Assembly (NCBI GenBank): GCA_027422505.1
Contig: JAPQWV010000367.1
Coordinates: forward strand, 553,001 to 617,000
DNA from: Craterostigma plantagineum
Taxonomy: Eukaryota; Streptophyta; Magnoliopsida; Lamiales; Linderniaceae
Direction of reading: 5' to 3'
Length of the DNA stretch: 64,000 bases
Part shown: one piece after another, positions 29,184 through 40,800 of the stretch
Layout of the letters: each line of letters begins with the position of its first letter
Position numbering within the stretch: position 1 is the first letter of the stretch
The notes under the pieces: generated by a model
What the model was told of the DNA's origin: nothing
Databases searched by the model: none
Seen by the model: the letters and a program-made list of their open reading frames with translations, nothing else
Made by a program: the position numbers and the translations under genes

Positions 29184-32111
29184 TAGTGGTGGGTAATGGG
29201 CCGGATTGGGCCGGTTCTACCGGATCCGGTTCCACCGGTTCCGGTTCAATCGGTTCCGCCGTGGTGCCGGTTCCGGTCCCGGGATCATTTTCCCGGGACC
29301 GGACCAGAACCACATCTAGAACCCCCGGGCCTGTAATGGGCCGGTTCCGGTTCCAAAACCGGAACCGGCCCATTTAATTTTTTTTTTACTTTGAAAAAAT
29401 TCTTTAGAAAATATCCAAAAATTTTATTAAAAAAAACAAAAAAAAACATAAGAAAATTACAAAAAATAAAAAAAAAACTACCTAAAAATTACAAATAAAA
29501 ACATAAAAGAAAGAAAAAAAATACCTAAAAATTACATAAAATGAAAAAAAATTCGAAATAAAAAATACAATTTATTCAACTTGACTATTAACTAAAACTA
29601 TGTTAGAGGCCTCTTCGTCTTCGTCCGAACTGGAAGAACGGAACTCGTCAATGGCGTTCTCCCGTCGGTTCTTTGATTCGGCCAAATACCAATCCTTCAA
29701 TAATGTTAACATTGCGAGAGAAGTCGGGTTAAGGCTCGCGCGTCTGTCGCCGATAATTCGCCCGGAGGTAGAGAATGTGGACTCGGAGGCGACGCTAGAC
29801 GCTTGCACGGCTAAAAGGTCTCGAGCGACGGTGGAGAGGGTCGGATAAAGAGTCGCGTTCGACTTCCACCAGGCCAAAACGTCGAAGTCTTCGGGAGTCT
29901 GGAAGTTGTGGCTCAGGTAGAGCTGGATCTCATTCGTGTTCGACCCCGACGCACGCGTTTTGGTCTTCGTCTTTTGTGCCTTCAATCTTCATAGTAGTCC
30001 CATTGCGCCACCGCCTCCTTCCGACGAACCGGCTTCGCTCGCTGGTACGGGTTGCTCCACACTATGTCCCTGCTCAGCTGCATAAACAGAAAAAAGTTCT
30101 TGGAGAGAATCGTGTATTGACGCATTTTGGTCGTCCACTTTCTTTCCAAGAAACTGAGCATAATATTCGAAAAAAATATCAAATGTATCAACACCACAAC
30201 TAGGGTCGAGTAAGGCCGACAAACCGTGTACTATTGGGATGGTTTCCCAATACTTCTTGAACTTCTGCTCCATGTTTTGGATGAAACCACCCAAGTATGG
30301 ACTGTTGCGATACTCCACGAACTTGTAGCACATCGCGAAGAGGTTCGGGACGAATAATGGGGACGTCGGGTAGTGAACTCCTGAAAATTTCTCCGTAGCC
30401 TCGGCGAACACTTCAAGTATGGACACGACCAAACCTACAATATCCCAATCAAGTTGTTGTAATTCATACCTGGAGGTGTTGCCGACTGCGACCTCGTTCC
30501 AAAAAGGCGTCAACAAGTCCTTGTAGCGCAGAAATGTGCTGAGGAGGTGGTACAATGAGTTCCACCTAGTCGGGACTGGCAACGGAAACTTCTTGTATGT
30601 GAGGCCGGCGGCAAGGACGGTTTGCTTCCACGACGTCCCGTAGCGGCGTTCCCGAAGTAACTTACCTATTACCTTAAACTTTTCTACAATATCTCCCAAA
30701 ATTTCGTCAAAAGCACATTGCACACACAAGTTAATAATATGACAAGCACACCTAGCATGTAATAATTTGCCGTCTAATGGTAACCTAAGATGCATACGAA
30801 GGATCCCTATCGCTACGTTGTTCACGCTAGCATTATCTAATGTGATAGACATAATTTTATCTTGAATACAATATTTATTAACGACATTCAATACATAGTT
30901 CGATATCATAGTGGCATTATGTTGCGAATCTAAGGGATCTAGGGAAAGAATACGTTTTTGCATGGTCCATGTTTCATCTATCCAATGGGCGGTGACGACT
31001 AAATAAGATTGCGACGTAATGTTAGTCCAATTATCGGTAGTCAAACTAATCCTACACGTAATGTTGGCTAAATGACTAATTAAGCTAGTTTGATATTCCT
31101 TAAAAGTTTCTAAGACATATTTCCTAAGGGTTTTACGGGTCACGTTATGGAATCCGGGTTGTATCGTACTCGTAAATTCGATAAACCCTTCACTTTCCGC
31201 AATGCAAAAGGGTTCTTCACACATAACTACGAATTTAACTAATGTTTTTTTAGAAATTTCCCTAGTAATAACAAAATTCTTACCCGTACTTACGTTTATT
31301 TGTTGTTGTCGGGGTTCGGTTCCTACCGGCTCTAGATCGTCCCCGAAATTATGCGCCCTTTGTAGGTGTTTTTTCATCGAGCCCGTCCCGCCTTGATTCG
31401 GTCCGGTCTTAATTGTGTAGGGGTGGCGGCACATTTTGCAATAAGCGGTACCTGAAGCGGGATTATTTTTATCCATTTCTAAGTCGAAAAAATTCCATAC
31501 CTTAGACCGCTGACCACGCGGTTGTTGCTTCCTTCTTGTCGTCGCCGTAGAAGCTTGGCTTGGTCCCTCGTCGGTCGCTCTCGTCTATTCCGGTTCCGGT
31601 ACATCGGTCTCCTCGTCGGTGTCGGCATTTCCCCGACATGTATCGGCGTGACCTAAAACCATAAAAACATCTTCGTCGCGAGGATTAGGATTTGACGACG
31701 CCATTAGTATAAAATATTAATTTGATTATTTGTAATAATAAGTGAGTGTGTGTGTAGAGTAGTGTAAATAAAATAATTATTATTGTTAATAATATTAAAT
31801 ATTAATATGAGGATGATTTTTTGAGAGCTTTTTGAGAGAGATTGGAAGAGATTTGGATGTGATTGTGAGTTAAAATGGTTAAAATGAGGTGGTATTTATA
31901 GATTTTTGATTCGGGAGTAAAATAGTAATTTTCAATAACGCGGAACCGGATCCGGGAACCGGAACCGGCAATCCGCGGTTCCGCGGCCCAAAAACCGGCC
32001 CAGTTCATTTTAACTGGGCCGGTTACCGGTCCCAGAACTGGTTCTACCGGTTCCGGTTCTGGGCCGGTTTTGGGCCGGTTCCGGGTTGGACCGGCCCAAA
32101 ACCCAGGTCTA
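29184..32111 (-). mobile_element. hAT transposon (2928 bp) with transposase on the minus strand
   Basis: A perfect 8-bp target duplication, GCTCTATG (29176-29183 and 32112-32119), flanks it. The inverted termini are TAGTGGTGGGTAATGGGCC and, from the right, TAGACCTGGGTTTTGGGCC. Subterminal regions are dense with CCGGTTCC/GGAACCGG motifs, as expected for transposase binding. It encodes one BED-finger hAT transposase with two in-frame stops. The intact ends and target site suggest it moved fairly recently. Confidence 0.94.
29572..31704 (-). pseudogene. hAT transposase (BED finger, RICESLEEPER/ZBED type), two in-frame stops
   Basis: One continuous 711-codon frame from ATG at 31704 to the stop at 29572, interrupted by TAG (31587-31585, codon 40) and TGA (29991-29989, codon 572). 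In order: BED zinc finger (about residues 70-125, with CKMC and HLQRAH), the RNase-H-like hAT core including a conserved LTTDNWTN segment, and the C-terminal dimerisation domain (ASESTFSTSGRIIGDRR, about 620-690), which lies after the second stop. No frameshift. Either two nonsense mutations inactivated it, or the N-terminal stop is bypassed by starting at Met 77 (31476). Confidence 0.9.
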
Positions 32112-32119
32112 GCTCTATG

Positions 32120-32462
32120 CAACGTATTTTATTTAAAACTATAGTATTTCCTCAAAAGGATACTAATTATTTATTGGTTCATTTAATTTTGTGATTGTTA
32201 ATATGGAACTTCGGTAAGGCGCAGGGCTCGACCAACAATCAACGATGGCTATACTATACAGACGTTACAGCCAAAACTGAAGGTGGTAATAATAAGAGCA
32301 TTACCTACATATGATTTTTCTCTTTCAAGATTCATAATTTCTTGCATGAAAATGAACTAAAATAAAGAATTCAAAATTTATGAACTTCTCCATCGCAGAG
32401 AACGCTACGTCAGCAGCTGTACATCTTGATCATTTGCAAGCTATACATACCTATACATTTAT
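32120..32462. other. Short intergenic stretch between two transposons
   Basis: AT-rich, with no gene, RNA or repeat structure recognised. Confidence 0.4.
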
Positions 32463-32831
32463 GGAGGAATTTTATGGTGCTCAGCTTGTGTGTGCACCTG
32501 TTGATGTGGCCCCGATTCGTGTCATTTCAACATCTCACATCGAATCTAAGGTTATGTCGTCTTAATTAACATCTTATATGTGCCATTAATCGACATTCCA
32601 GATGACGATGCGACATATTGACGCCTTACATAACACATTTTACGTGTCAACGACAAAAAATCACGTCAATATACCAAATCAGCATCCTAAATGAGATTAA
32701 TGACACCTTGAAGGTGTTCATGAAGACGGCATAACATTAGATTTGATATGAGATGTTGAAATGCCACGAATCGGTGCCACATCAACAAGTGCCCACATAA
32801 GGTGCTCACGGTGAGCACCATAAACTTCCTC
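32463..32831. mobile_element. Mutator-like MITE, copy 1 (369 bp)
   Basis: Inverted ends of about 95 bp start GGAGGAATTTTATGGTGC on the left and GAGGAAGTTTATGGTGC from the right. Flanks TACATTTAT and TACATTTAC form a 9-bp duplication with one mismatch, the size made by Mutator-like elements. Shared landmarks with the copy at 55.4 kb include GATGTGGC-CCGATTCGTG and TTCAACATCTCACATCGA. Non-coding. Confidence 0.75.
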
Positions 32832-32937
32832 TACATTTACGGACTTGTAATTATTTTAAAATAATTATATAAAATAATTACAAACTTTTTCAGACATAAT
32901 CGTCCCTCATGCTAAACGTTGTGAACCTTGCTGCATG

Positions 32938-33634
32938 TAGGGGTGTTCAAATTAACCGAAAAACCGAAAAAACCGACCGAACCGTAAAGAACCGAACCGA
33001 AAAGACCGGAACCGAAAAAAACCGAACCGAATTGTAAAAAAACCGAACCGAACCAAATTAAAATGGTTCGGATATCGGATTAAGCATACGTAAAACCGAA
33101 AAACCGAAAAAACCGAACAAAAATTATCATACTACATTAAAAATAGAAAAATAATAAAAATAATTTGTTTTTCTCTCATAACGTAAACAACACATTAAAT
33201 ATAATTTCATTGGAATATTTTTTTCCATTTTTAAGTGAATGTTTTCCTCACCAATCAAAAACTATTTTTTTTTTCCCAAGTAATTTACAGTATCTTCATA
33301 TGAATGTTTTTATATTTTGGTTAGAATTTGTTACATTTTCATGTTTTTTTTTCGGAGCTTTGAATTATTTTGCCATATGTCACGTTCCATAAATCTTCTT
33401 TGTTTTAATAACCATAAATTGTTTTATGTATTTTCAGTTCATAATATTTTTTTTGTTGATATTAAATTCCTAACCGAAAAACCGAAACGAAAAAAACCGA
33501 CCGAATTATAAAAAACCGAACCGAACCAAATTAAAACGGTTCGGATATCGTATTAAGCATACGTAAAACCGAAAACCGAAAAATCGAACCGAATTTTGAA
33601 AAAACCGAACCGAACCGACTGATGAACACCCTTA
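32938..33634. mobile_element. Non-autonomous hAT element with AACCGAA subterminal arrays (697 bp)
   Basis: Ends TAGGGGTGTTCA and, from the right, TAAGGGTGTTCA are inverted repeats. The 8-bp target duplication GCTGCATG is perfect (32930-32937 and 33635-33642). About 160 bp at each end is packed with AACCGAA/ACCGAAAA motifs in the same orientation, including a shared GGTTCGGATATCG block. The middle 350 bp is AT-rich and non-coding. Confidence 0.9.
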
Positions 33635-33691
33635 GCTGCATGACTCACGTATTAGGGGTAGTTATGTCTTTTAATCAAATGATAAAAAATT

Positions 33692-36600
33692 GGGGCGTTC
33701 CCATATCAGGCCCCATCATAACTATGAGTTTGAGTTCAGGCCCCTTTCATACCAAATATAGTTTTAAGGACCAGCATTAAGTTAAATTCAAATTAAAGGA
33801 CACAAGCAATGACTTGACGAAAATGCCCTTGTACAATTTATGTAGGTGTTATATAAAGAGGTATGATATCGCTATATTGTGTTACGAGATGTTATACAAA
33901 TGTTATCAATTGAAAAAACTATTTGGACGATCGATTTTGCCGTAAATTTTCGAGCATACTCGGCACAAATCAAATCTGATGTGTACTCGACCATGTCGAA
34001 GATATATCGTCGTCAGATCTAAGATCTGTTAGGAATAATTTGTGGAAATTCATTTCGGAACTAAGATAAATCGAGCATATTTTTGGTCGAAATTAAAGCC
34101 AAATATGCATAAATTCGAGAGACCCATGACTTGGAAATTACATCGCGCCTTAGTGTTGACTCAATCGTCCGTCCCTGAAGATTAACGAATTGAAAGTGGA
34201 AATCGCCCGAAAAAATAGTTAAAACTGAGTCTTTGTTTTGTGGTATAGAAAACGCGTAAGTGGTATAATTTCCATAAGATTTGGTACAATAGTGGCATAA
34301 AGTGGTATAGTTACGATAAGAAGCGTTACTCGAACTGGTACGAGATATAATTCTAATTTGGTATTAATTTTTAAGATCAGGTACTAAGACAGCGCTAAGT
34401 GGTATAACTACCATAAGAAGTGGTTTCCAGATGTTATGCAAATGGTATTAATGGTATCAATTTTATAAGATGCGGTACGATAACATCGTAAAGTGGTATG
34501 ACAACCATAAGAAGTGGTTTCCAGACTGGAATATTTTTCATTTGGCAGTTTGTGGTACCCGTTAGGGAGGAAGTGGTACTGAATAAACAAGTCACGCAAT
34601 TTTGGGCGGGAAAGCTGAATCTCAGTATTATTTTGGGCGGGAACTTTTGTGTAGTATAAATTGGTACCAGAAGTGGTATGATAATGGCATAAGGTGGTAT
34701 GATAAACACATAAAGTGGTATAATAATGGCATAAAGTGGTATCATATACGTGTTAGTTGTTTTTCCTGCAAAACTTAGTGTTTATGACAGTACAGAAGAT
34801 GTATGATAATGGCATAAAGTGATATAACTACCATAAGAAGTGGTTTTCAGATGTTATGCAAATGGTATTAATGGAAAAGCTATTTCAACGATCGATTAGG
34901 TATCAGAAACGTGTAAGTGGTATAATTTTGATGTGTATTCGACGAATTTTGATGTGTATTCGACGAATTGAAAGTGAAATCGCAAAAAAAAATATTTAAA
35001 TGAGTGTTCGTTATGTGGTATCAGAAACGTGTAAGTGGTATAATTTCGATAAGATTAGGTACAATATTGGCATGAAGTGGTATAATTTGCATGTAATGTG
35101 GTATCATATAAAGATGGAGAGACCATATTCACTGACGGCCCATGAAGCTTCTGGAATGTTCTTATTTTTTGTTATGAATGTAGTATAAATTGGTACTGAA
35201 ATACGCTGATGTGGTATAATTTACATGTGATGTGGTATTGTGTAGTATATATTCCTGTAATAATGTGGTACCAGAAACACTTTATGTGTTACAGATTGCG
35301 GTTTACGCGCTAGAGTTTCCAGTTTTTTGGTTTAGAGTATCGGATCTTAGGATAAACTGTTTCGGGGCTACGATTAAAGGTTTATTTTCGTAAGATTTGT
35401 TCTATGATTGACGTATAATGTTGTTTAGGATACATTTGTTATAATTCATAATGGTAAATATCAATGTGATGTAAATATAGTTGTCTACGATTTGCATTGG
35501 TATACAATTCACATGATCAAAACATCATTACTTGACTACTTATATCATATTTGCATAAAACGTAACAAAATCAAGGAACTTCGTGGATTATACATCAAAT
35601 CATATATTTCCATGATTTTTATTCCTCCACAACCGAAAAAACAACTTTTATTTACGAAATTATTCGATCCATTAATATGGTACATATAACATATTATCTA
35701 GTATCAGTACGACTTAATGTGGTATCATTTCCTAATGTATTGTTACCAGGATAGTATAAAATGTTACCAAAATATTATCAAGTGGTATAATTTACATGTG
35801 ATGTGGTATCATTTAAAGATGGTGAGACCATATTCATTGACGGATCATGAAGCTTCTGGAATGTTCTTTATTTTCTGTTATGAATGACGTATAAATTGGT
35901 ACGACATTACGATGAAGTGGTATGTTTTACATGTGTTTTGGTATGATACAAATATTGATCCATATTCATTGACGGATCATGAAGCTTCTGGAGTATAAAT
36001 TGGTATTAAATCATGCTGAAGTGGTATAGTTTTCACGTGATGTGGTATTATATAAAGATGGGAGGCATATTCACCGTCGGCCATGTAGCTTCTGGAATGT
36101 TCTTATATATTCGAACCATTAAGTGGTAAAGATAATATATTATCTAGTATCAATATGACTTAATGTGGTATCATTTTGTAGTGTATTGTTACCAGGATAT
36201 TATAAATGGTTATCAAAATATATTAAGTGGTATGACTTACATGTGATGTGGTATCATATAAAGATGGAGAGACCATATTCACGGCCCATGAAGCTTCTGG
36301 AATGTTCTTATTTTTTGTTATGACTAGAGTATAAATTGGTACCAAATTATGCTAAAGTGGTATAATTTTCATGTGTTGTAGTATGGTATAAATATGAGAG
36401 CCGGTTTGACGGATCATGAAGCTTCTGGAATGTTCCTTTTTTGGTACGATTGGAGTATAAATTGGTACCAGAATATACTTAAATGGTACAATTTACATGT
36501 GATGTGGTATTTTATAAAGATGAAGATGGTAATACCCACGGAGCTTCTGGAATGTTCTTAGTTTTCTGTTACGATTGGAGTATAAATTGGTACCAGAATA

Positions 36601-37746
36601 TACTTAAGTGGTATATTTTACATGTGATGTGGTATTGTATAAAGATGGAGACGATGGTCTATGAAGCTTTTGGAATGTTCTTATTTTCTGTTACGAGTGG
36701 AGTATAAATTGGTACCAGAATATACTTAAGTGGTATAATTTACACGTGATGTGGTATTGTATAAAGATGGAGACGATGGCCTCTGAAGCTTTTGGAGTGT
36801 TCCTATTTTCTGTTACGAGTGGAGTATAAATTGGTACCAGAATATACTTAAGTGGTATAATTTCCATGTGATGTGGTATTTTATAAGATGGAGACGGCAA
36901 TAGGCCCATGGAGCTTCTGGAATATTCTTATTTTTGTTATGAGTGGAGTATAAATTGGTACCAAACTATAACTAAGTGGTATAATTTTCATGTGATGTGG
37001 TATTTTATAAATATGGAGACGGTAATAGGCCCAAGACGCTTCTGCATTGTTCTTATTTTTGTTATGAATGAAGCATAAATTGTTACCAGAATATTATTAA
37101 GTGGTATAATTTACATGTGATGTGGTACGAAAATAGAACTAGTTCAAAACGCAAAATACAGTTAAAAAAAGAAGCAGATCAATCATTCAAAACACCAAAA
37201 GTGCTACACACAGTCAAAACACAAGCAGAGCGATCATTCGACGCCGTTCTTCTCCCAGCAACTTTCTTCTTCTTCTTCCGGCCACTTTCTTGGCGATCGA
37301 CGGGGTTCTTCTTCGAAGCCAGCGCAAGATCCGTCGATATCTGTTGGGTTCCGTTGATTAAGGGTTCAGATCAATAGAAAATTCTTCGGGTTTTCTCCAT
37401 GAAGGGTGGAAATCTAATGTTAGTATTTGTGGTATGGAAATCAATTTTGGGTCTCAGTTCGTAATTGGTATATACCATCACATTTACAGATGATTTAATA
37501 ATAACACTTTAATATGAATAAATACCACTAAAATAGATTAATATACCACTTTATAAATGACGTGATGTAGGTCTAAAGTGTTTGGTGTAATTTCAGAAAC
37601 AAATAAGGGTAAAAACGTCCTTTCTGTCTGAATTGGTCCTTAACCCTAACGTAAATACTGTTTGGGTCTTTCTTTCTATAAAAAATACAGAAAGGGCCTG
37701 AAACCTACCTCAAATTCTTATTAGGGCCTGAAATTCAATTGACCCT
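33692..37746. mobile_element. 4.06-kb repeat element with 8-bp TSD and GTGGTAT/heat-shock-element tandem array
   Basis: Flanked by a perfect 8-bp AAAAAATT (33684-33691 and 37747-37754). Terminal regions are loosely inverted: GGGGCGTTCCCATATCAGGCC on the left against AGGGTCAATTGAATTTCAGG from the right, each followed by a second CAGGCCC block. The interior from about 34.2 kb is built from GTGGTATAA-type motifs and, from 35.0 to 37.1 kb, imperfect tandem units of about 122-128 bp containing GTATAAATTGGTACCAG, TTTACATGTGATGTGGTAT and GAAGCTTCTGGAATGTTC. There is no transposase or long ORF, so it is non-autonomous. The TSD size suggests hAT, but the termini are not typical. The low-complexity TSD leaves some doubt about exact ends. 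Confidence 0.72.
35144..37047 (+). promoter_or_regulatory. Array of heat-shock elements in the 4-kb repeat element
   Basis: GAAGCTTCTGGAATGTTC is four perfectly alternating nGAAn/nTTCn modules. Perfect copies lie at 35144-35161, 35849-35866, 36290-36307 and 36418-36435. Copies with one or more altered modules are near 35981, 36085, 36540, 36663, 36785, 36910 and 37033. From 36290 on, spacing is about 122-128 bp, the length of the tandem unit. Such arrays bind heat-shock factor trimers. The AMSH start codon is 0.85-2.7 kb downstream. Function is inferred from the motif only. Confidence 0.65.
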
Positions 37747-37754
37747 AAAAAATT

Positions 37755-37887
37755 CCAGTGCAAATAAAAAGAGACTATCTGTCCGGCGGTCAATTGACTA
37801 GTAAGCAGACACAATAAGTAATTTACTGGGAAAATTCACGCGTTCGAACGATATTCGCCGGAAAACTCACAAATTTCCCTCAGGAGA
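37755..37887 (+). promoter_or_regulatory. Proximal upstream region of the AMSH gene
   Basis: Only about 133 bp separate the end of the repeat element from the AMSH ATG. Unless the 5' UTR is very short, the core promoter lies in or beside the element. No convincing TATA box in this stretch. Confidence 0.45.
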
Positions 37888-40800
37888 ATGAGAAGGCCGG
37901 CGTATCAGTCTTCGTCGTCGATCAATTTCAACGATGTCAGCCGTAAGATCGACGTTGATAATCGAATCTCTATACGCAACTACTACCGGATCGCTGATAA
38001 TCTGCTCAGACAGGTACGGATTCGCTACAGTAGGATCATTGAAAATTTTTGCTTGTAGGTCGGAATTTTGTGACGCAGAGTTTTGTTTAGCCTTTTCTTT
38101 TTTAGCTCATTGAGGTGTCTAGGTTTTGATGGTTTGTTTAGTACCTTTGTGATTGTTTCTGGCGTGGATTGAGCCTTTAGCATTCGTTTTGCGGAATTAA
38201 GGGAGGGCTGTTAATCAAAATTTGACTTCCCAATGTTATGCAATTACCACTATGTTTCGTCATTTGGTTACATCTCATAAACTTAAAAAAGAAAATTTCT
38301 GCATTTTTGCAGCTAGTATTAGTCTTTTCTTTTGTTTTCAATTGTATTGCTGGAGTGTTGATTTGTATTGTGTTCAGGCAAATATATACAGGGAGGAGAA
38401 GAATATTATAGACTTGTATGTCATATTGCTCAGATATTCAAGGTAACGTCAACTTGATTAATAAGTTAAATGGATGTCTGGTCGTTTGGATGCGAATGGT
38501 CTGTTTGCTTTGTTGGTGAAAACAGTTTGGTGTCGGAAACCATACCAGACCATCGAGATTACCAAGCCTTATCAAAAGAAAGAACTTTCTATAAGAAGGT
38601 ACGTTCAACCTGACTAATTTGATGTGGTTGTTTTTTTCAAATGAAGGTACTGGGTAGTCGGATTTATCTCATGTTCTTGCAGAAATTGCTTCCTGTGCTC
38701 GATGAGTTGGAGAAACTAAAGCCAAAAGTGCGGCATCAGATTGATGAACTCAATAGAGTCAACAACACGCCTCAAATGCACAAGTCCGATAACCCAAATA
38801 TGATTTCATATGCCACCTCCTTGAATGATAGAGCATTGTTTAGTTACGATAGTAGCCAGGTATAAAATTAGAGATGCAAGTGAATTTTGGTGATGTTTAG
38901 TGCAAGTTTCCTTGGATGATTCATGTGAACTACCCACAACAAACTGGTTAGGAACTGCACAGAAGAGATTGATCAAAATAATAAGTTTTTTCCTTGAATT
39001 ATAGTTTTGCTATTCTCTTATTTTTTCTTCCTTTTTTTTTCGTTTACTTACATGGGTTGTATGGAGTCTTGACTTAAGAAGGATTCCGAATAATTCTATT
39101 ACTTATCACCTTTCATTTGGCTCAGATTCCGCAACCTGTTTCAGCGCGTTCACATGCTGCACCAAAGCAGAAGAGTGCTTCTACTCTAGTTTCACCATCA
39201 AATTATATTGACACCCAATTCCAGAAGCTGTGAGTCCACCGTGTACTAAGATATTAAGTTCTAGGTTTCTGTAGTTGATATGCCTTCCATGGACTCCTGA
39301 TTTTTTAAGTGCAGCTAATTTACAACTGAAAATTGGCAGATCTCTTAGCATACCTCGTCCAAAGCAGGAAACACTATCCAGGCATTCATTTTTAGGACCA
39401 AATGGACTTCATGGACAGTGGCTGGGACCCAGTGCAGGGATTAAGGTGAGCCTGAGCTATAAAATCATTGTCTCCATTTCCTTTTTAAGAATAAGCAAAC
39501 AATCATGCCATATTTTATTTTTGGATTTTCTACGTAGGTTAACTATCCAACAAGTATTGCTGTGGATTCTAGTGAAGTTTCGAGGTACTGAGGGAATGTT
39601 GATTAAATAAATGCTACTATTGCCTTTTGACGTTTTAATTGGTATCTTAACCTTTTGGTTTTGTGATTAGATTGTTTTGTTCCACTCTGTCATAGTTTAA
39701 AGTAACATTTTAATCTTTTATTGTTGTAAAGCCTCAATCAGGTTGACCAACAAGGTCTTGTGGCAACGACAGACAGTGGTTTGAAGTTGGAGAACTCCAC
39801 CATGGAGTCCATTCTGTCTTTGGATGATGGTAGATGGCTTGCTGAGGATCCTTGTCCTCCTCAAGGGAATGAATGGGAGAACAACGATTTGAGTATTATC
39901 AGACAACCTTCGCCCCCTCCCGTTCTGGCACAAGTACAGCCGGAAGTTCTTCCTTTATCTCCGTCTAGAGTTGCTGATCCTAGCCGGCCCACCAATGCTC
40001 TCTCAAGATGGGCGACCAGGTTCCAATTCTTACCAGGATCTTCATATTGTGAGTATCATCTTTTCAACTTGACAATTAAGATCTATGCAACTTTTAGCAT
40101 ACTATTTTTAAACAGCTTGAAATCTTTTTTATTTGCATTGATGTAATGACTAGTGCCTATATGACGGCACGTTGGTATTGCTTATTTTTATCCCTAGCCA
40201 GTGAAGATGATGGAGAGCTTTTTAAGACTGGCACGGGAAAATACTGCAAAGAATTTGGAGACATGTGGTGTTCTTGCTGGCTCACTTGTAAGACTTCAGT
40301 TTTCAACATCATTATAACATGATTCCTACTTTATTGTAACCGATGCTTTATTTATTTGTTTGCAGCGGAACAGAGTATTCCATATTACGACACTCATTAT
40401 TCCTAAACAGGAGTCCACTTCTGACTCGGTACAATCTCTACAACTTATTTATTGGTGATTTTTCTAGGAAGCGAATAAATTTTCTTTTCCAAATGGTACT
40501 ATACGATTTTGTATGGTGATATAAATGTGCTAGCACTATCTTACGAAGCATTCTAAATACTAGCATAGTTTCAATTTTTGCAGCGAAGACATGAAACAGT
40601 TTTTTAAGTTGCTTGATCCGTAGTTGATAGTCTTGTACATACAGCTAACTGTGACTTTTTACTTGTCGTTAGTGTCAAACACTGAATGAAGAAGAAATTT
40701 TTGACGTTCAGGACAAACGTTCCCTTTTCCCTCTCGGATGGATTCACGTAAGTCAACTAAATGCTTACATTTTCTATGTGATAAAAGATTCATCAAAAGC

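Noticed and set aside
29600..29848. Plus-strand 82-codon frame in the hAT element
   Set aside because: It is antisense to the transposase dimerisation domain.
37117..37377. 86-codon gene at the end of the HSE element
   Set aside because: No domain or conserved motif, low-complexity start, and position inside a repeat; treated as a possible leader fragment only.
39275..39610. 111-codon gene within the AMSH locus
   Set aside because: It spans AMSH exons 6-7 and an intron in the same or another frame; the splice signals and family motifs explain the sequence.
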